Positions 13,271 to 25,706 of a DNA stretch of 64,000 nucleotides are shown here, one piece after another. Both the position numbers and the translations under genes were made by a program. Below the pieces are notes generated by a model. It searched no databases and was not told the DNA's origin. It saw nothing but the letters and a program-made list of their open reading frames with translations. This DNA is from Isoetes taiwanensis (Eukaryota > Streptophyta > Lycopodiopsida > Isoetales > Isoetaceae), in the NCBI GenBank assembly GCA_021234155.1, contig JAJEKV010000012.1, positions 3,599,789 to 3,663,788 of the forward strand, written 5' to 3'. The stretch's first letter is position 1, and each line of letters starts with the position of its first letter.

Positions 13271-14860
13271 TCTCAAAGCCAGATCCACACAGCGCCGGTA
13301 TTCCCCGTGATAGGACCTCATATTTTTGCCTTGGCCTACCTACATTTTCTACTTTCATAATGTCGAAAGGACATAATCTCATAAAGATCTCACTAATACC
13401 ATCCTGGCCGTGGCTTGAGATCCAAAAACATCTTCTAAACTAAAAATGATAGATAGTCTGAGGCTGCTACTTTCTACTATTTGAGGCATTTGTAATCCTG
13501 TGATGCGAAAGCTCTAAAGCAAGGCACCTTATTTCAGGATCCAAAGATTAGCACTGCACCGCGATTCACATTACCTGATAACAAAAACCCAGATTTCAAG
13601 GAACAACTATTCTTATTCCAGAGATTTTGAGCTAAAACATAGAGGTGCTCAACATAATAAGAGTGATAACTGGAACTATCCACCCTTTCATCACCAAATC
13701 AAACTTTTCTCCATGATAATGCAATTAGTATCTTCATTAGTTCCATTTTCAGAAGCTAAGAAACCATAAGCCCAATCATTGTCTCTATGAAAAGTAGAAA
13801 ATGAAGCTCCAGAGGGTCCAACAAACAGAGTCACCAAAACTACCCAAAGATAACAAATAAATCCATATTTTTCAAATTGAGCTCACCTTGAATGAAAACA
13901 TGCTTGTTCTATCCATTCCACAGATAGGGCCAACACTTCTAATTTCACCTCAGCATGCCGCTTATCCCGGCTGAAATACCAGCTGACTGAAGGCAAGAGC
14001 GACCGCGAATTTATTGTGGAGCAAAGAAGTTTGGAGCAAGTCATAAGCATATCCTACATTATTCTCGGGACATATCAGATATACACAAACCCATATAAAC
14101 AAGGGTTTGGCCTTAGCAACCCCTCCCTTTTTGAAGTTCAACGGCTGCCAAAATCATGGTTGAAACGCGTCAAGGCACCTTAATTACACATAGCTGAATA
14201 ACGGACATGCATGTGAATCTGGCCCTTGCAAATGTTAAAATTCAGAATTCCGTCTTAAATTTGTTGCCAACCTGTCTTAGTTTTTTCGATACAGAGCTTC
14301 CCCGAACCAAGGCCCTCTAGTTGGAATGGCTGGGCAGCTTTCTCCTGCCTTTTCTGTAGATCTTTTTCTCCTCTTCTTACTTTAACTCTCAGCCCATGCT
14401 GCACAATGGACACGTTAACCAATAGAAGTATTTTTTTCTGAGCTTCTTGCACTCCAGTCCGTAGCCTTAGGTGGGTGCGGGTTTCTCAATGTAAAAATTC
14501 TTCTGTCTTCAAATGCTTGGATCAGTGAAAATGGAGCAATCTAAGGTTCGCCAGAATGTCCCAACGATTCTGATTCTGAAAAATTCAGCAGAGCCCTAAA
14601 CAGGTATTGTTTCCAGTTTATGGATAGAATGGTGAGGGATGAGGGAACACATTAGATCAGCACCATTCCATTTGAAAGCGAAGTAGAAAGCTGCTGGGCG
14701 TACCAGAAGTGGAGGAGGAAGAAGGTGCTTTTTCTTGCCTTGAATTTAATAGGAAAGCGCTGGATAAGGTTATTGGGTATTATAGGCCTTATTTGCTGAT
14801 ATTTGGAGAGGAAGACATTCCTGTGACTAGCTATTTCAAAGATAACCAAAGCTACATGGA
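13271..14860. other. Unassigned sequence upstream of the exon-like pair
   Basis: No gene is supported. Around 14480-14600 a plus-strand frame looks mildly protein-like and ends near a GT, but it has no recognisable domain. Confidence 0.3.
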
Positions 14861-14863
14861 AGA

Positions 14864-15234
14864 GTGATATTAGAGAAACACCTGGAAATTATCAAAAAGT
14901 TCTGGTATAATCCGGCATTTGCAAGTTTCGCCTTATCTCTTTCTTCTGTGGTTAACCTCACCATGGCATTGCCATCATTTATTGGTCGTTGTGCCGTTAA
15001 TATCCAAGGTGAGCCAGGCAGGAACGCATTTTTACTTAAAACATGTTGATGTTTGTGTTGATGAGTTTATATTTTCTTGCAGATTCCTTTAAAGGGGTTT
15101 CGCTTCAGGTTCTTGCTCCATTGCTTTTGAGGAGGAATTGTGTTCAAACTGCATTATCAAACCTGGGGATTATTTTACCACGTCTCTTTGTATTTTTCTC
15201 TGCTCATCCCATGGTTTTTAGGTTATCTAATTAA
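14864..15234 (+). CDS. Possible two-exon gene fragment, function unknown
   Basis: Two open frames join cleanly across a short candidate intron. Exon 1 (about 14864-15008) ends in GRCAVNIQ plus one base, followed by GTGAGC. The acceptor TTCTTGCAG ends at 15082. Splicing 15009-15082 (74 nt, phase 1) makes a D codon and continues as SFKGVSLQVLAPLLLRR, then NCVQTALSNLG, to a stop at 15234. The joined frame has about 99 codons and is rich in hydrophobic residues. I do not recognise the family. Further exon-like bits follow at 15590-15640 (ending before GTACAC). No start or promoter evidence was found, so this could be the middle of a larger decayed gene. Confidence 0.3.
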
Positions 15235-16730
15235 AGGAATATTTTTTAAAACCTCAATCTAATTATTGTGCTGCACACAGTTATTGATAATATGTTTCTT
15301 GTATTTACTCTTACCATCAGGTTTTGCTATAGTATAGAAGTTAAAACCTAATAAAAACATGTTTTTAACAGGATGTCTGTTGCAACCATTTGGGTACTGT
15401 GGGAATGAGTTTGTTATTCAGGATGCACTTAACGCATGAAGGAGAGCAAGGTGATTTTGGACAAACAAAGCAATCCAACTTGGTTGTCTTGGACAGCTCC
15501 AGTAATTGTTTACTATTCTAACCAAATTGTGGATATCGAGCACAAACGTTTCATTGTGATAATTTCAAACTCATTGTGATTGGCAGGCTTACATTCAGCC
15601 GCAGGATGGCATTCAAGAAATAGTTCTTGTCAAGGTACACATTGTGAAGCTTGAATATTCTCTGCCATCTAGAAATTTATAGGGTGAGCATGAGTTGGTT
15701 TAGAGAGAAAAGCTATTGACCATTTGAAGAAGTTATTTAAATTTATATGGTTATTTTTGCCGTTTTGTTTACAGCTCACAATTTTCATGCAGCATTATGA
15801 ACATCACCGCGCTCCTTTTGCCACATTTTTTAGCAGTTGGTCTTAGCAGGCGGAGTAATTTCTCTTCTAGTATTTGCAGCTTTTGGGTTTTAGATTGATG
15901 AAATAATCTGCCTCTACATGCCTTGTAGGATATATGGAAAATTACTTTGCTGGATGCTTCTTTGCTGTGCTCAGCCATTCCGCCAGGTGATGCGGCCATA
16001 AAATCAGACTTTGGGATTATCCATGCTATCTGGTGCTGATCAGCAGTCTGTGATCTGGTTGGTTTGAAGGTGTTCGCAGGACTATTAATTAAAGAAGCAG
16101 TGCTTCTCAAGTAAATGGCCATTATAGATTAATGGTTCTCAACTCTACATTTGTCAAGGATGACTTCATGGTGATTGATCCATTGCCCCAGGCCATCAAG
16201 AGCCCTACAAAACGGGTTGTCAGGTCCAAAAAAGAAAGGCAAACTTGAAAAGGAATCGCGATGCCTCGATCAGTCAGATTCACAAGAATTATTGATGCAG
16301 ATACCTGCTGAACGTGCAACAGCTGACATTGAAAACATGGTTTCATAGAAACTGTTATATCAAACCAAATCTATGTACACAAAGCTAGGAGTAAGGAGTA
16401 CAATGTAACAAGGCAAGGAATAGAAGTTTAGAGGTTGGAAGTGGTTAAAGCAATCATAACAGATTCCTGATTTTGTTTGCTTTTTATCATTACACAATGA
16501 ATACATGATATTGGAGGTCCACACAGTAATTGATATTGGTCTGTGCTGATTAGATTGGCAGCTTTTAGGAAAATTAGGAAAATGCTTGTTTTTTGCTAAA
16601 ATTACTAAAAGGAGCACTTTGGTAAATATAGGCTGTATAGTTTTGTGGTTCATCAGGTTCAAAAGTTATTTTACCAACATGGTAGTATGAACATTACAAC
16701 CCTTGGTTGGAAACATCCTAGCCTGCGTGA
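15235..16730. other. Unassigned, possibly intron or decayed gene
   Basis: The stretch is T-rich on the plus strand with several pyrimidine tracts before AG, as in introns. The minus-strand frames at 15769-16122 (117 codons) and 16122-16346 lack any family feature and are not called as genes. Confidence 0.3.
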
Positions 16731-16754
16731 TTCTTCAACATAATTCGCCATTGG

Positions 16755-17165
16755 CAACCTCCTTATGTTGGTTTTATCCTTGCCACTAGCAGTCAAAGCC
16801 ACGATGTGATTTGGTAGTGGGTGTATCCTTCAACACACCGCCATTAAATGCAACCTCCTTATGTTGGTATTTATTTGCCAATTAGCAATTTGCTCAATTA
16901 GCTTAATGGCCATGTCACGCTTAATTTTGGTGAGGGTAATCGCCAATGAAAGAGGGGCCTTAACATAAGTCCACCATTTTAGTTCAACACAATCTACATC
17001 AAATGCAACCTCCTTATGTTGGAATTTATTTGCCAATTAGCACTGCCACAACAATAGCTTATGTCATGTCATGACAGTCACTTAGATTTAGTTCTTGTTC
17101 TGTGAGGTAGTGCCAATGAAAGAGGCCTTGGAACATAAGTCCATCATTTTAGTTCACCATCGCCT
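16755..17165 (+). repeat. Diverged tandem duplication, unit about 155 bp
   Basis: The block starting GCAACCTCCTTATGTTGG occurs at about 16757, 16849 and 17003. The last two copies are followed in the same order by TTTATTTGCCAATTAGCA, AATGAAAGAGG, and CATAAGTCCA with CATTTTAGTTCA. Units 2 and 3 (about 16849-17002 and 17003-17163) are therefore a tandem pair. The first occurrence is only a partial unit. Confidence 0.7.
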
Positions 17166-17542
17166 TGGAGTCAGTTAGCCCATAGGCTCTGCGCCTTTTG
17201 TTCTTCTGCTTCCTTTGGTGCAATTACAATTTTAGAAGTCTTAGCAAAGACACGAAGTAAAATTACACAAAGACAAATTAAATCGTGTCTTTTTTCCACT
17301 TTGCATTGCGTGGTTCAACTTAATTGTCACTTTCCCTAGCATAATCGCTTCTATTTCTAAATTGATACTATCTGCTGCCTCCCCATCGAGCTACAACCAT
17401 CAGGAGGTTAATTCCACGTAGACCAATCAGAGGCACCACTTATAGATCATACCAATACTTTTAAGCACAGCGTTAAACATCCACAAACACAATCAAACAT
17501 TATCATCATGACTCGCTCGTAAAATATTTTCATTGGCAGTTA

Positions 17543-18190
17543 ATGATCGCACTCGCGCCAATCCACCGACTACCTAACAATGGTGCTCGTCCGCCGCATG
17601 GAACTCCACAGATATCTCAAGCTGATCCGTTAATGTGGCCAGAAACTCGGATGATATCCACCACTCCATTGCCATGCACGCCATCCACCATCCACATTGA
17701 TGGGCGCATGGGTTCTCGGCCATGCCCCCATTCATGCGATGCCATGCGAGCGCCTACGCGGGATATCCCATGCTACTTCCCATGCCATGCCAAACTGGCA
17801 GATACAATCGTAACCTCCGCCAACTGCACTCGGCGCTGACTTCAATCATTGTTCCCGACTAAAATGGATAGTTCGAGCAAGATCATCAAGCCCCGCATGC
17901 TGAATGCTCTTTTTGCTCTTGAAGAAATTCCATTTGGATGAGAATTCTCAACTCTTCCCGACTCCATTCCCCTTCCTGATCCTTCGTCGCTGAATTCGCT
18001 TCAAGTTAGGAGAGATGGCGCTTCTAATGTGATTCATCCTGAGGTAGAGAGGGTGCTTTTCATTCTGTTGGCTTCTCACCATTTCTAGAAAAGGAAAACT
18101 CGTAGCGTGAACACTTTCGTATCCTCCCCATTCAAGATCCTCCCCAGCCCGCTTTCAAGGAAGGATTTGATATGGGAAATGGAAATCACC
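17543..18190 (+). other. Exon-like segment with one in-frame stop
   Basis: From an ATG at about 17863 a frame reads MDSSSKIIKPRMLNALFALE and goes on for about 20 more plausible codons. It meets TGA after IPFG, then continues as STLPDSIPLPDPSSLNSL to VIHPE, followed by GTAGAG. This could be a first coding exon damaged by one base error, or a decayed gene. Upstream, 17600-17800 is rich in CCATGC motifs, which explains the 98-codon frame there. Confidence 0.2.
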
Positions 18191-18417
18191 ACACAAATTC
18201 CAAATAGTGGCTATGTTGTCGTTCTTGTCATATATTCCAATTAATAGAGTTTCGACTTCATCACCGGGGAGCGACTATCCGTATTCAATACTACATTTTA
18301 TACAATGGTCTCTCGGCCAAGAGAGAGTGGACAGCAAAAGAAGCCGCGACGAGCAAGCCTATCTCAAGATCGTGAGGTCGGGCTTGTCTAAGCACGTGGC
18401 CACCCTTAATTTTCGCG

Positions 18418-18600
18418 GTGGGTAGTGGTGGCTGGTCTACGGGCCTTTGGTGGTGGTTACACGTGGCCTTTAGTTGGGTGAGGTGGTTGTTAATGTGGAC
18501 TTACTTAGTAATAGTGGTTAATGTGGCCATATTATGCAAGGTTAATGGCTTGTTAGTGCATATATGTTTGAATGCTTTCACGTTAGAATTTTGGTTTTTG
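18418..18600 (+). repeat. GTGGCC / GGTTAATGTGG motif cluster
   Basis: Variants of GGTTAATGTGGCCA and GGTGG recur in this stretch. The same motif returns at 19430-19625 (TTAATGTGGCCAC three times), so the two clusters bracket a 0.8-kb segment. The unit is irregular and non-coding. Confidence 0.45.
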
Positions 18601-18612
18601 TTTTAGCTAACA

Positions 18613-19131
18613 ATGTGGGCTATGGTCCAAAAGATTCCGCAGCAACCTCGCGGAAGTGTGCTACCAAGACAAATCAAAGCTATGGCTGTCGGGTTTAAGA
18701 GGATAGACCCATCATACTCTAAAGAGACAAAAGAGGGGTATGAGCATCAAGAGAGAAAAGCCATTTCACCCACGGCAATTGTATTTGAAACCCCGAATGC
18801 ACCAAAATAACCTTTCATGAGATGGAACACATTGATGTGGAAGGCAAAGTATACCATCATGGTGTTAATGACCCCTCAATGTGCCAAGACCAGGCAATTA
18901 AAGCAGCTCCTTTGGTTATCAAAAAGAGAAGAAAGATTGGGCAACCTGAGGAAGGGAGTTGGTACAAAGCTATTAAGAAGGTGTGTGCCGAAACAAGGAG
19001 GTGTGGAGGTTCAACAACCTCAAACCATAGCTTTTGAGAATTTATTCCACAAATGGCAACAAAAAGGCAAGCTCATGTTCCTGCTATTGTTTGATTTCAC
19101 AAATTATACCACGAGGATTTGGATATATTAG
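18613..19131 (+). pseudogene. Decayed protein fragment, unknown family
   Basis: One plus-strand frame is open from 18613 to 19131 except for a single TAA at 18808. A second frame (18822-19037) reads more naturally: MEHIDVEGKVYHHG, then AAPLVIKKRRKIGQPEEG and WYKAIKKVCAETRRCG. The second frame resumes after its stop as ATKRQAHVPAIV. The alternation suggests a frameshifted coding remnant. I cannot name the family. Confidence 0.25.
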
Positions 19132-20059
19132 GGATGTTTGGCAGAGACATCCCTGATCTCACAATGCAAGACGTTTGAGATGGCATGACATTTATGACAA
19201 CTAGAACACTAATTCAAGTGCAATTCACTGTGGATCACTTTTGGACGACTCTCGCCTCTAAGTAAATATTTGAACGCCGGGTCTTCTATTGAAATCTCTT
19301 AATTTTGGTCTTAGGACCACACTTATTATATGTGATATCGCTAACCATTAATGTTATTTTGAATGGTTGGTTTTGTTATATTCAATGGTTTTCTTGTTTT
19401 TTCATATACCAATGGTTATTAATGTGGCCACGTTTAATATAGTCATAACTCCATGGTCAATCTATGGGTCGCATGTTATCAATCTATGTTGTGTTTAATG
19501 GTTGGTTTTGTTGTTATGTTCAATGGTTGGTTAATATTATACTCCTGCTACGCCGATTTTTGTTTTAAATACCATATTCAATGGTTATTAACGTGGCCAC
19601 GCGGGTTAATGTGGCCATCGTTAGATTGGATACAAAACTTTCGTGGTAAAAAGGAACGAATCCTCCCGGGACGATCTACATCGTCAGCTTAATAAGGTTT
19701 TGCAGTTCTCCTCTTCTCCAATGGCCCTAACCCCGGGTCGATGTCCAATCCTTCTGATGTTGAGAAGGATCCGGCCTCTTCGCAGACCTAAGCCCGCCAC
19801 TTAGGCGCCAGGTCTTCATAAAGGGAAATCAGTCATAATTTAGGAGGAAGACAAAGCGTATGCAAGTGGAAAGCACACGAAGCCGACCGCCAGACCGCGA
19901 AAGACCTAGTAGAAGCCGCGACAGCGGTGGTTTAAGCAAAGAGGTGATGAAGATTTCACGCAGTTAGTGACGCATCCTCGATGATGTATCGAGGACTCGC
20001 CAGACACATAGATATGCATTTCCCGTGCATATAGGTCACGTACCATGGCCTTGTGGAAG

Positions 20060-20140
20060 AAGTTTCAATGAAAAGTTTGTGTAATGAAAAGTCCGTTTTC
20101 TGTAATGAAAAGTTTGTGTAATGAAAGTAATGAAGTTTCT
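20060..20140 (+). repeat. Small tandem repeat of TGTAATGAAAAGT
   Basis: Four imperfect units of about 16-20 bases (TAATGAAAAGTTTGTG and variants) lie head to tail. The flanks (19132-20059 and 20141-20885) show no gene that I can support. Confidence 0.6.
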
Positions 20141-20885
20141 ACAAGAAAAAGTTCTCATGTTTATAAAGTCATGGTAAAAAAGTTTTTGTAATAACAAACT
20201 TCTATCGTTATAAAGAAGTACCATGTTTCTCGTCATATGACAAACTTCCACATAAAATACTGCCTACTTTCACCTCTCCCTTCCCTTTCTTCCTAAGTAT
20301 TCTCCTTGAAGCTACCAAGTCTCCCCGCACTTGCCCAATACAACATCAGAGGGTCCGGCCTCGCACTTGCAACTTGCAATTTGTCAACCAATCCGACTGA
20401 CTCAAGACACCAACGTCAATAGTTCAAGAATCAGAATTCATGAATCACAAGACAATGAAGTTTCAATGAAGTCAATTTAAACACAATTGCTTACCTCACG
20501 AGTTTCCTTTGTACCATTGACACAATAAAATCCTCAACTAATTCGCACAAAGAATTGTGAATATGCCACAATCGAACTTGTCCTGCTCGTGATTGGCGCA
20601 TTTCACCAATGGGTACCGAGAGCCAAGCGAAAGCAGCTCCCCCGTAACCTATGAACCGGCTGTATGAAACCGATGTATGACACCACAACCTTACATTAAG
20701 TGAGCCTCGGCCAGAGACCTCTAATTAGTATTGATATAATTGTTGACCATATTTATGACATTGATGATGATGCTATAGATGATAGAATCTGTCATTGGTA
20801 GCACGATACCTTGAATATTATTTATATCACTTAGTAATTTGAAATTTAAATGATATTAAAGTGATGAAAAACTTATCCTCTTGTA

Positions 20886-22228
20886 GCTGCCCTAATTTGA
20901 TCATATGTTAGCAACTTTGAAGGGTATGTGAGATTCATCCTCAATGACTCCCATTTGGCAAAGATACCGTATTCGGCCCTTCCCGCATGGCCACCAATTC
21001 CGCCTGCCTCACTAAGATGATGTGCCCCTATGCTAATGTGGAGGCAATGAGTCTCTCATGCTTCTTTTCATGGGCAAGTGGGTACACAAGTAGCATTGGC
21101 GCAGCCTCGCTCCAATGTGGGATTTGTGGCGCCGGTAGTGTGTCAGGCTCTTTGACATGTTCAAGGGCATTGGCATCCCAAAGCTATTGAGGAAGCAAGC
21201 GCCAAGATATTGCCTTCAAGCTATGGGCGACTGTCTCCTCGCTTTGCACATGTATGCACATGTGCTCCTGCACATTCCATCTAGCTAACCATTGAGCTCT
21301 CTTTTTTCCTCCGCTGTGCCTCGAGGCGCCATGCCCCTGCCAGAGTAGCTAGTTTAGGGGACGGCATCGTCCATATTGACCACCTTCCGAAAATAGACAA
21401 TGTGATGCATCAAGGCTCTCTGGGAGGCAAGAATCCTGCCTCCCACAAAGAGAATTTGATATGGGACTGTGGGACTTCTTCACCCCTAGTGTCAGTATCA
21501 AGAAGGCTGACTGCTCCAAGTCATTCCAAGTAGCAGTGATACTACTGGCCCCTATGCTTCCACCCCTCAGAGCAGCGACATGCTCCACTAAGACCTTGAA
21601 CAGTGTGAATCGATGGGCCCAATCATACAACTCCACCTCTATGACTATTGTTTTGCATTGCATATAGTGCCTTCCAAAATTACGCTTTCACTGTAGAAAG
21701 TCAGAGGATGTGTTCCGGGGCAGCATAGTAGAAGAAACTCCACTCCCCAAATATTTCGTGTGATGCAAATTTCCACATTCTCGCCTCGCAGAATCATAAG
21801 GAGGGGAATCTCTACCGACGCGGAAGATGCCGATATGAAAACCAATCTTTAGTCTTGGCCATGTTGACGCCGCCATGTATCGTACAGTGTCGAGATGTCG
21901 CTGTATTGTCCGGCCGGGTGTAAGTTAGAGGGTCCACATCATCGCGATAGGCCAATCAGTTCCCGCAGCGATTTGAGCTAGAGAAGGTGAGTCTATCAGC
22001 CTCCCCACATCGCCACAGCCGCCTCTCCAATTGATCATCAATGTAAAGCCCAAACACATAGAGAGGGCATCCCCGACGAACTACACGCTATCAAATGGTT
22101 GGGTTTGTTCCGCCGCACCGCACTGAAAGAGACCATATAGCTCGGTGAAGGCTCGTATTCCCCGCAAATCTACAGAACCCCACTGCTGCAGCTTTGCCCA
22201 TAGTTTTTCCCAAGGCACGTGTCAAAAT
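20886..22228 (-). mobile_element. LINE (non-LTR retrotransposon) fragment, RT C-terminal half
   Basis: Read on the minus strand this is the later part of a LINE reverse transcriptase. It begins near 22228 at the KAFD-type region (a PREKLWAKL-like stretch). It passes a catalytic box reading YRDD at 21938-21949 in place of YADD, then a degenerate KYLG-type block near 21750. Next comes a thumb/connection region (ATWNDLEQ, about 21540), and finally a tail rich in Trp, Arg, Cys and His. Frames shift several times, so it is dead. The same regions occur at 42451-45010 (plus) and at 57271-59070 and 61215-62600 (minus). Its truncated 5' end coincides with the left edge of the tandem array. Confidence 0.75.
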
Positions 22229-22389
22229 CATGCCTTTTTTGGCAATATATTGGGAGAAATAAACAAATCCTTTATTTGTATTTAAGTTTTGTACATATTA
22301 TATTACATGCATCTATAATTACTAAAGCAATATCATCCTATGTTGTGTTTAACAAAATTACATTTGTAAGTGAAAATAACATATAAGAT

Positions 22390-24372
22390 CCATTTTTGCA
22401 GCAGATAATGAATGAAAAATGATATATAAGATCGATTTCACATGATTATAATGGTGCATAGTTGTGGATGCAAAGAAATGGTCTTTAAAATGAGCAACCC
22501 ATTGATGTTAGCATCTTGTTTTTTTATCGAAGGAGGACGATTACGACTGTGGAACATCAAATATAATTCATGTAACATCAAGTGCATTGAGTATGTCAAT
22601 ATGAGTCATTGCATATTACTCCTTATTTTATTCTTTATTGAAGGAGGATATATTTCGCTGATCATGCAACATCAAGTACAACTTGGACAATATCATATTA
22701 TTGGCCAATCTCAACCCGCGATCTCGCAGTATGGTGAGTTTAATGTTCTACCAATCGATCGCAGTATCATTTTATTATGAGCCTTACCGATGCTAGAAGT
22801 TTGTCATTGCCTCTGTGGGCGTACACTAATGAATTTATGGAGATATTCTATCTTACTTCCCACCCTCACATTAAGGAAATAGAAGACAACATAGTAAATA
22901 AAGTGCGTAAGTATGGTTGGAAGACAGTAAATGGCATAACCAGATTGAGGCATTTCACATTTGCTCCCCTGCAACATTGGGAAGTCATAGATGGCTACCA
23001 TATAACTTAGATATGTATATCATCCTCGTGAATCTACATTTCAACATGCATTATAAGATTTCTAGAGGAAGCAGTTCGAAATTAGTAAGAAATTCGAAGT
23101 TGAACTTGCCCTTTATAAGTGAAAATAACATATAAAATCGATTTACCACTTGTAAGGTGATTATAATGAATGAAAAATGATAGGTGAAGATCATTCTTCC
23201 CACTTCTTACATGGTGTGATTATATTGTGCATAGTTGTGATGCATCAATAGAAGACACAACATAAGAACAAAGCGGATGCGATGTTAAAGATTGCAAATG
23301 GGTATAACTAGGGATTCGTGCATTGCCATTTGCTCCCTCGCGAATATTGGGGAGCTATAGATGTATTACTAGATATAACTTAGATATGTATATCATCCAC
23401 AAAACTACATCTCAACATGCATTATAAGATTTCTATAAAAGAAAGTGTCTAGAAACTCGTAGTAAATTCGAGTTGAACTTAGCTTTTGTCTATACTAATA
23501 TCCACCTTTTGTTACGAAAGCAATAGCGATCCTATACAAGCTTTAAACTTAAATTACATTTATATGAAAAATACTGATATAATATAGATTTTCCCACTTG
23601 CAAGGCAGGATTATAATGAATGTAAAACCCACATATAAGTGATCGATTCTTTGCCACTCATATGTAATTATAATGGTATACTGTGGACTAATTCAATGGG
23701 TCTTCAAGGAGCAAAATATGTTAGCATCTTGTGGCGATTTCATTGATCATGCAAATATCAAGTACAACTCATACAACATCAAGTGTATTGCATATGTCAA
23801 TATGAGTATTCATTGCATATTAAGGAGGAGTATTTCATTGGATCATGCAACATCAAGTTGAATCTTGCCTTGCCTATATTATCCACCCCTTGTTGCTACG
23901 AAAGCAATAGCATCCTTATATATTATTGTATTTAAACTTAAATTACATTTATAAATGGAAAATAAATACATAATATCACCCATTTTTCCCACTTGCAAGG
24001 TGATTATAATGAACAAACTTATATATAAGATCGATTCTTCCATTCATGGTAATTATAATGGTGCATAATTGTAAACACACCAATGGGTCTTCGGCGAGCA
24101 AAATATGTTAGCATCTTGTATTTTAGTAAAGGAGGGCTTATTTGTTGATCATGCAACATCATGGCATTGCATATGTCAATATGAGTATTCTAGAAATACT
24201 ACTGATAGACATGGACAAGAATGTCAAATAGAGTGCGTAGAAAGCAATGTAATTTTAGAATACACAATTTCCGGGCCCAAAACCCAGGCAGAGAAAATCT
24301 TCACGCAACATGAATATGTAGAGGGCAAAGGTTAATAAAAAGAAGGATTAGGGGAACAAAGAATGTATCTCA
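22390..24372 (+). repeat. Nested sub-repeats inside array copy 1
   Basis: A unit with the landmarks GGTGATTATAATGAATG, ATATAAGATCGATTCTTCC, GGTGCATAGTTGTGGATG, GTTAGCATCTTGT and TGATCATGCAACATCAAG repeats four times with decay (starting near 22390, 23150, 23590 and 23990). The same nested units occur in copy 2 (36140-38660) and copy 3 (49540-51450). Short frames such as 22442-22780 are by-products of this repeat. Confidence 0.75.
22703..22765 (-). mobile_element. tRNA-like (SINE head) segment, copy 1 first site
   Basis: On the minus strand this carries a degenerate tRNA-like unit: GGTAGAAC, then TTAAACTCACCATACT, then a B-box-like GGGTTGAGATTGGCC. It is the poorest of the six copies listed. 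See 54502-54570 for the clearest one. Confidence 0.4.
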
Positions 24373-25379
24373 CATTCTCAAGTTCTTGTTTAAATTCGGT
24401 TTTTCCTGGGCTGGGAGAAAATCTTTTAGAATTTTTTGAAGTCATTCTCTAAGGTTTTGGGTTTCTTAGACGGAAAAGTTTTCCGGATCATCCAAAAATC
24501 GCGAAAGTAACATTTTTTTTTTTAATGATTTGGGTTTCTCAGTTTGGTGATAAGAATTTAAACGGGTCAAGTGCAGACGGCTTGAGGGAACCATGTCGGG
24601 TAAGTGCATGCTGTTTATTCAAGTAGATAGGAAGGACTTGAAATGGCCAATTTATTAAGGTAAAGGAAAGAGAGCTTCTGGGTGAAGATTTTGGAAGTGT
24701 GATTTATCGTGAGGGTTTGTGATCGATTTGTAACGCCATCAATTTGATCTTCTCAGAGAATCTATTGTCACGCTTGTTGCCTTCTTTTTGGTGAGTTCTT
24801 GATTTCTTTCTTCTTGCTATTCCGGCCTTCGCCTTTGATTAATCCCTAATCGTAATTCCTATTTTTGAATCCCGGCCGGGCCCTCTTCCCTTCCTTCACC
24901 ATTATTTTGATGCCTTTTAAGGACTTACATATAGAGCTGGCCTTTATAAAGCCAGTCAAGTCGCCTTCGAAAGGATTTAGAGCTACCGATGTAGGTAAGC
25001 ATATTATGTAGTTTATTTATATTTGTAAATGTGGAAACCTTTCATTACTACGTATCACCTTTACTTCCATTATTGTAACGAGGCAAATGTTTCCATCTAC
25101 AGAGCTAGAAAGATAGTGATGCACCTTTCTTTGAGTTTCAAGGCAGATTGGGTGGTAAACTATTTTGGCCTAGATGTAATACTACACCTCATGGGTGAAT
25201 CCAGGTAGAGGAGCTTCCTCGCCTTTCTTCTCCCATTCCATAAACTATTCTAGCAAGGAGGTATATTTTCTTTTTGTTTTTTGCGTTTATGACATCTTGG
25301 TTCAATGGTCAACTCAAGTATTTGATGCCTCCTCTTACGACATTCCTTACTAGAAAGACAAATTAGCGTCATAAAATCC

Positions 25380-25706
25380 ATGGAAAGCTATGTTCTTCGG
25401 GCAAGTGCAACATTATTTTTAGACGTGTCAGAAAACTCGATTATGAAAAGCACCTTGGCAAAGTTCTTACTCAAAAACATCTTCCTGACCAACAAGTCAC
25501 ACTCGACTGCGGATGTGACTTCAGATGGAAGCAAGGCACAAAAGTTAGAGGTAGGCCATCGCTCAACAAGAGTCTTCAATCAAGAGCTACCACAAGATGA
25601 CAAAATATCTGTGAGAGTAGCAAGTGCAAAAACCCATACCGCTTTCGGGTATGTTCGGTATATAATTCATATATGTCTGCTGGACCTCCATCATCTCTGC
25701 TCATGA
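25380..25706 (+). CDS. Exon-like open frame inside the 4.8-kb insertion
   Basis: A 108-codon frame from ATG to stop. The first 85 or so codons look protein-like (STLAKFLLKNIFLTNKSHS, then DGSKAQKLEVGHRS). The frame passes a GGTATGTTCGG donor at about 25648, after which it reads as intron. It is probably one exon of the captured or decayed gene of this insertion, not a free-standing gene. No domain recognised. Confidence 0.25.
   Translation: MESYVLRASATLFLDVSENSIMKSTLAKFLLKNIFLTNKSHSTADVTSDGSKAQKLEVGHRSTRVFNQELPQDDKISVRVASAKTHTAFGYVRYIIHICLLDLHHLCS

Noticed and set aside
22442-22780. 112-codon frame at the start of copy 1 and its relatives in copies 2 and 3
   Set aside because: It is made of the nested sub-repeats. 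The frame is not conserved between copies, and it contains the tRNA-like segment.
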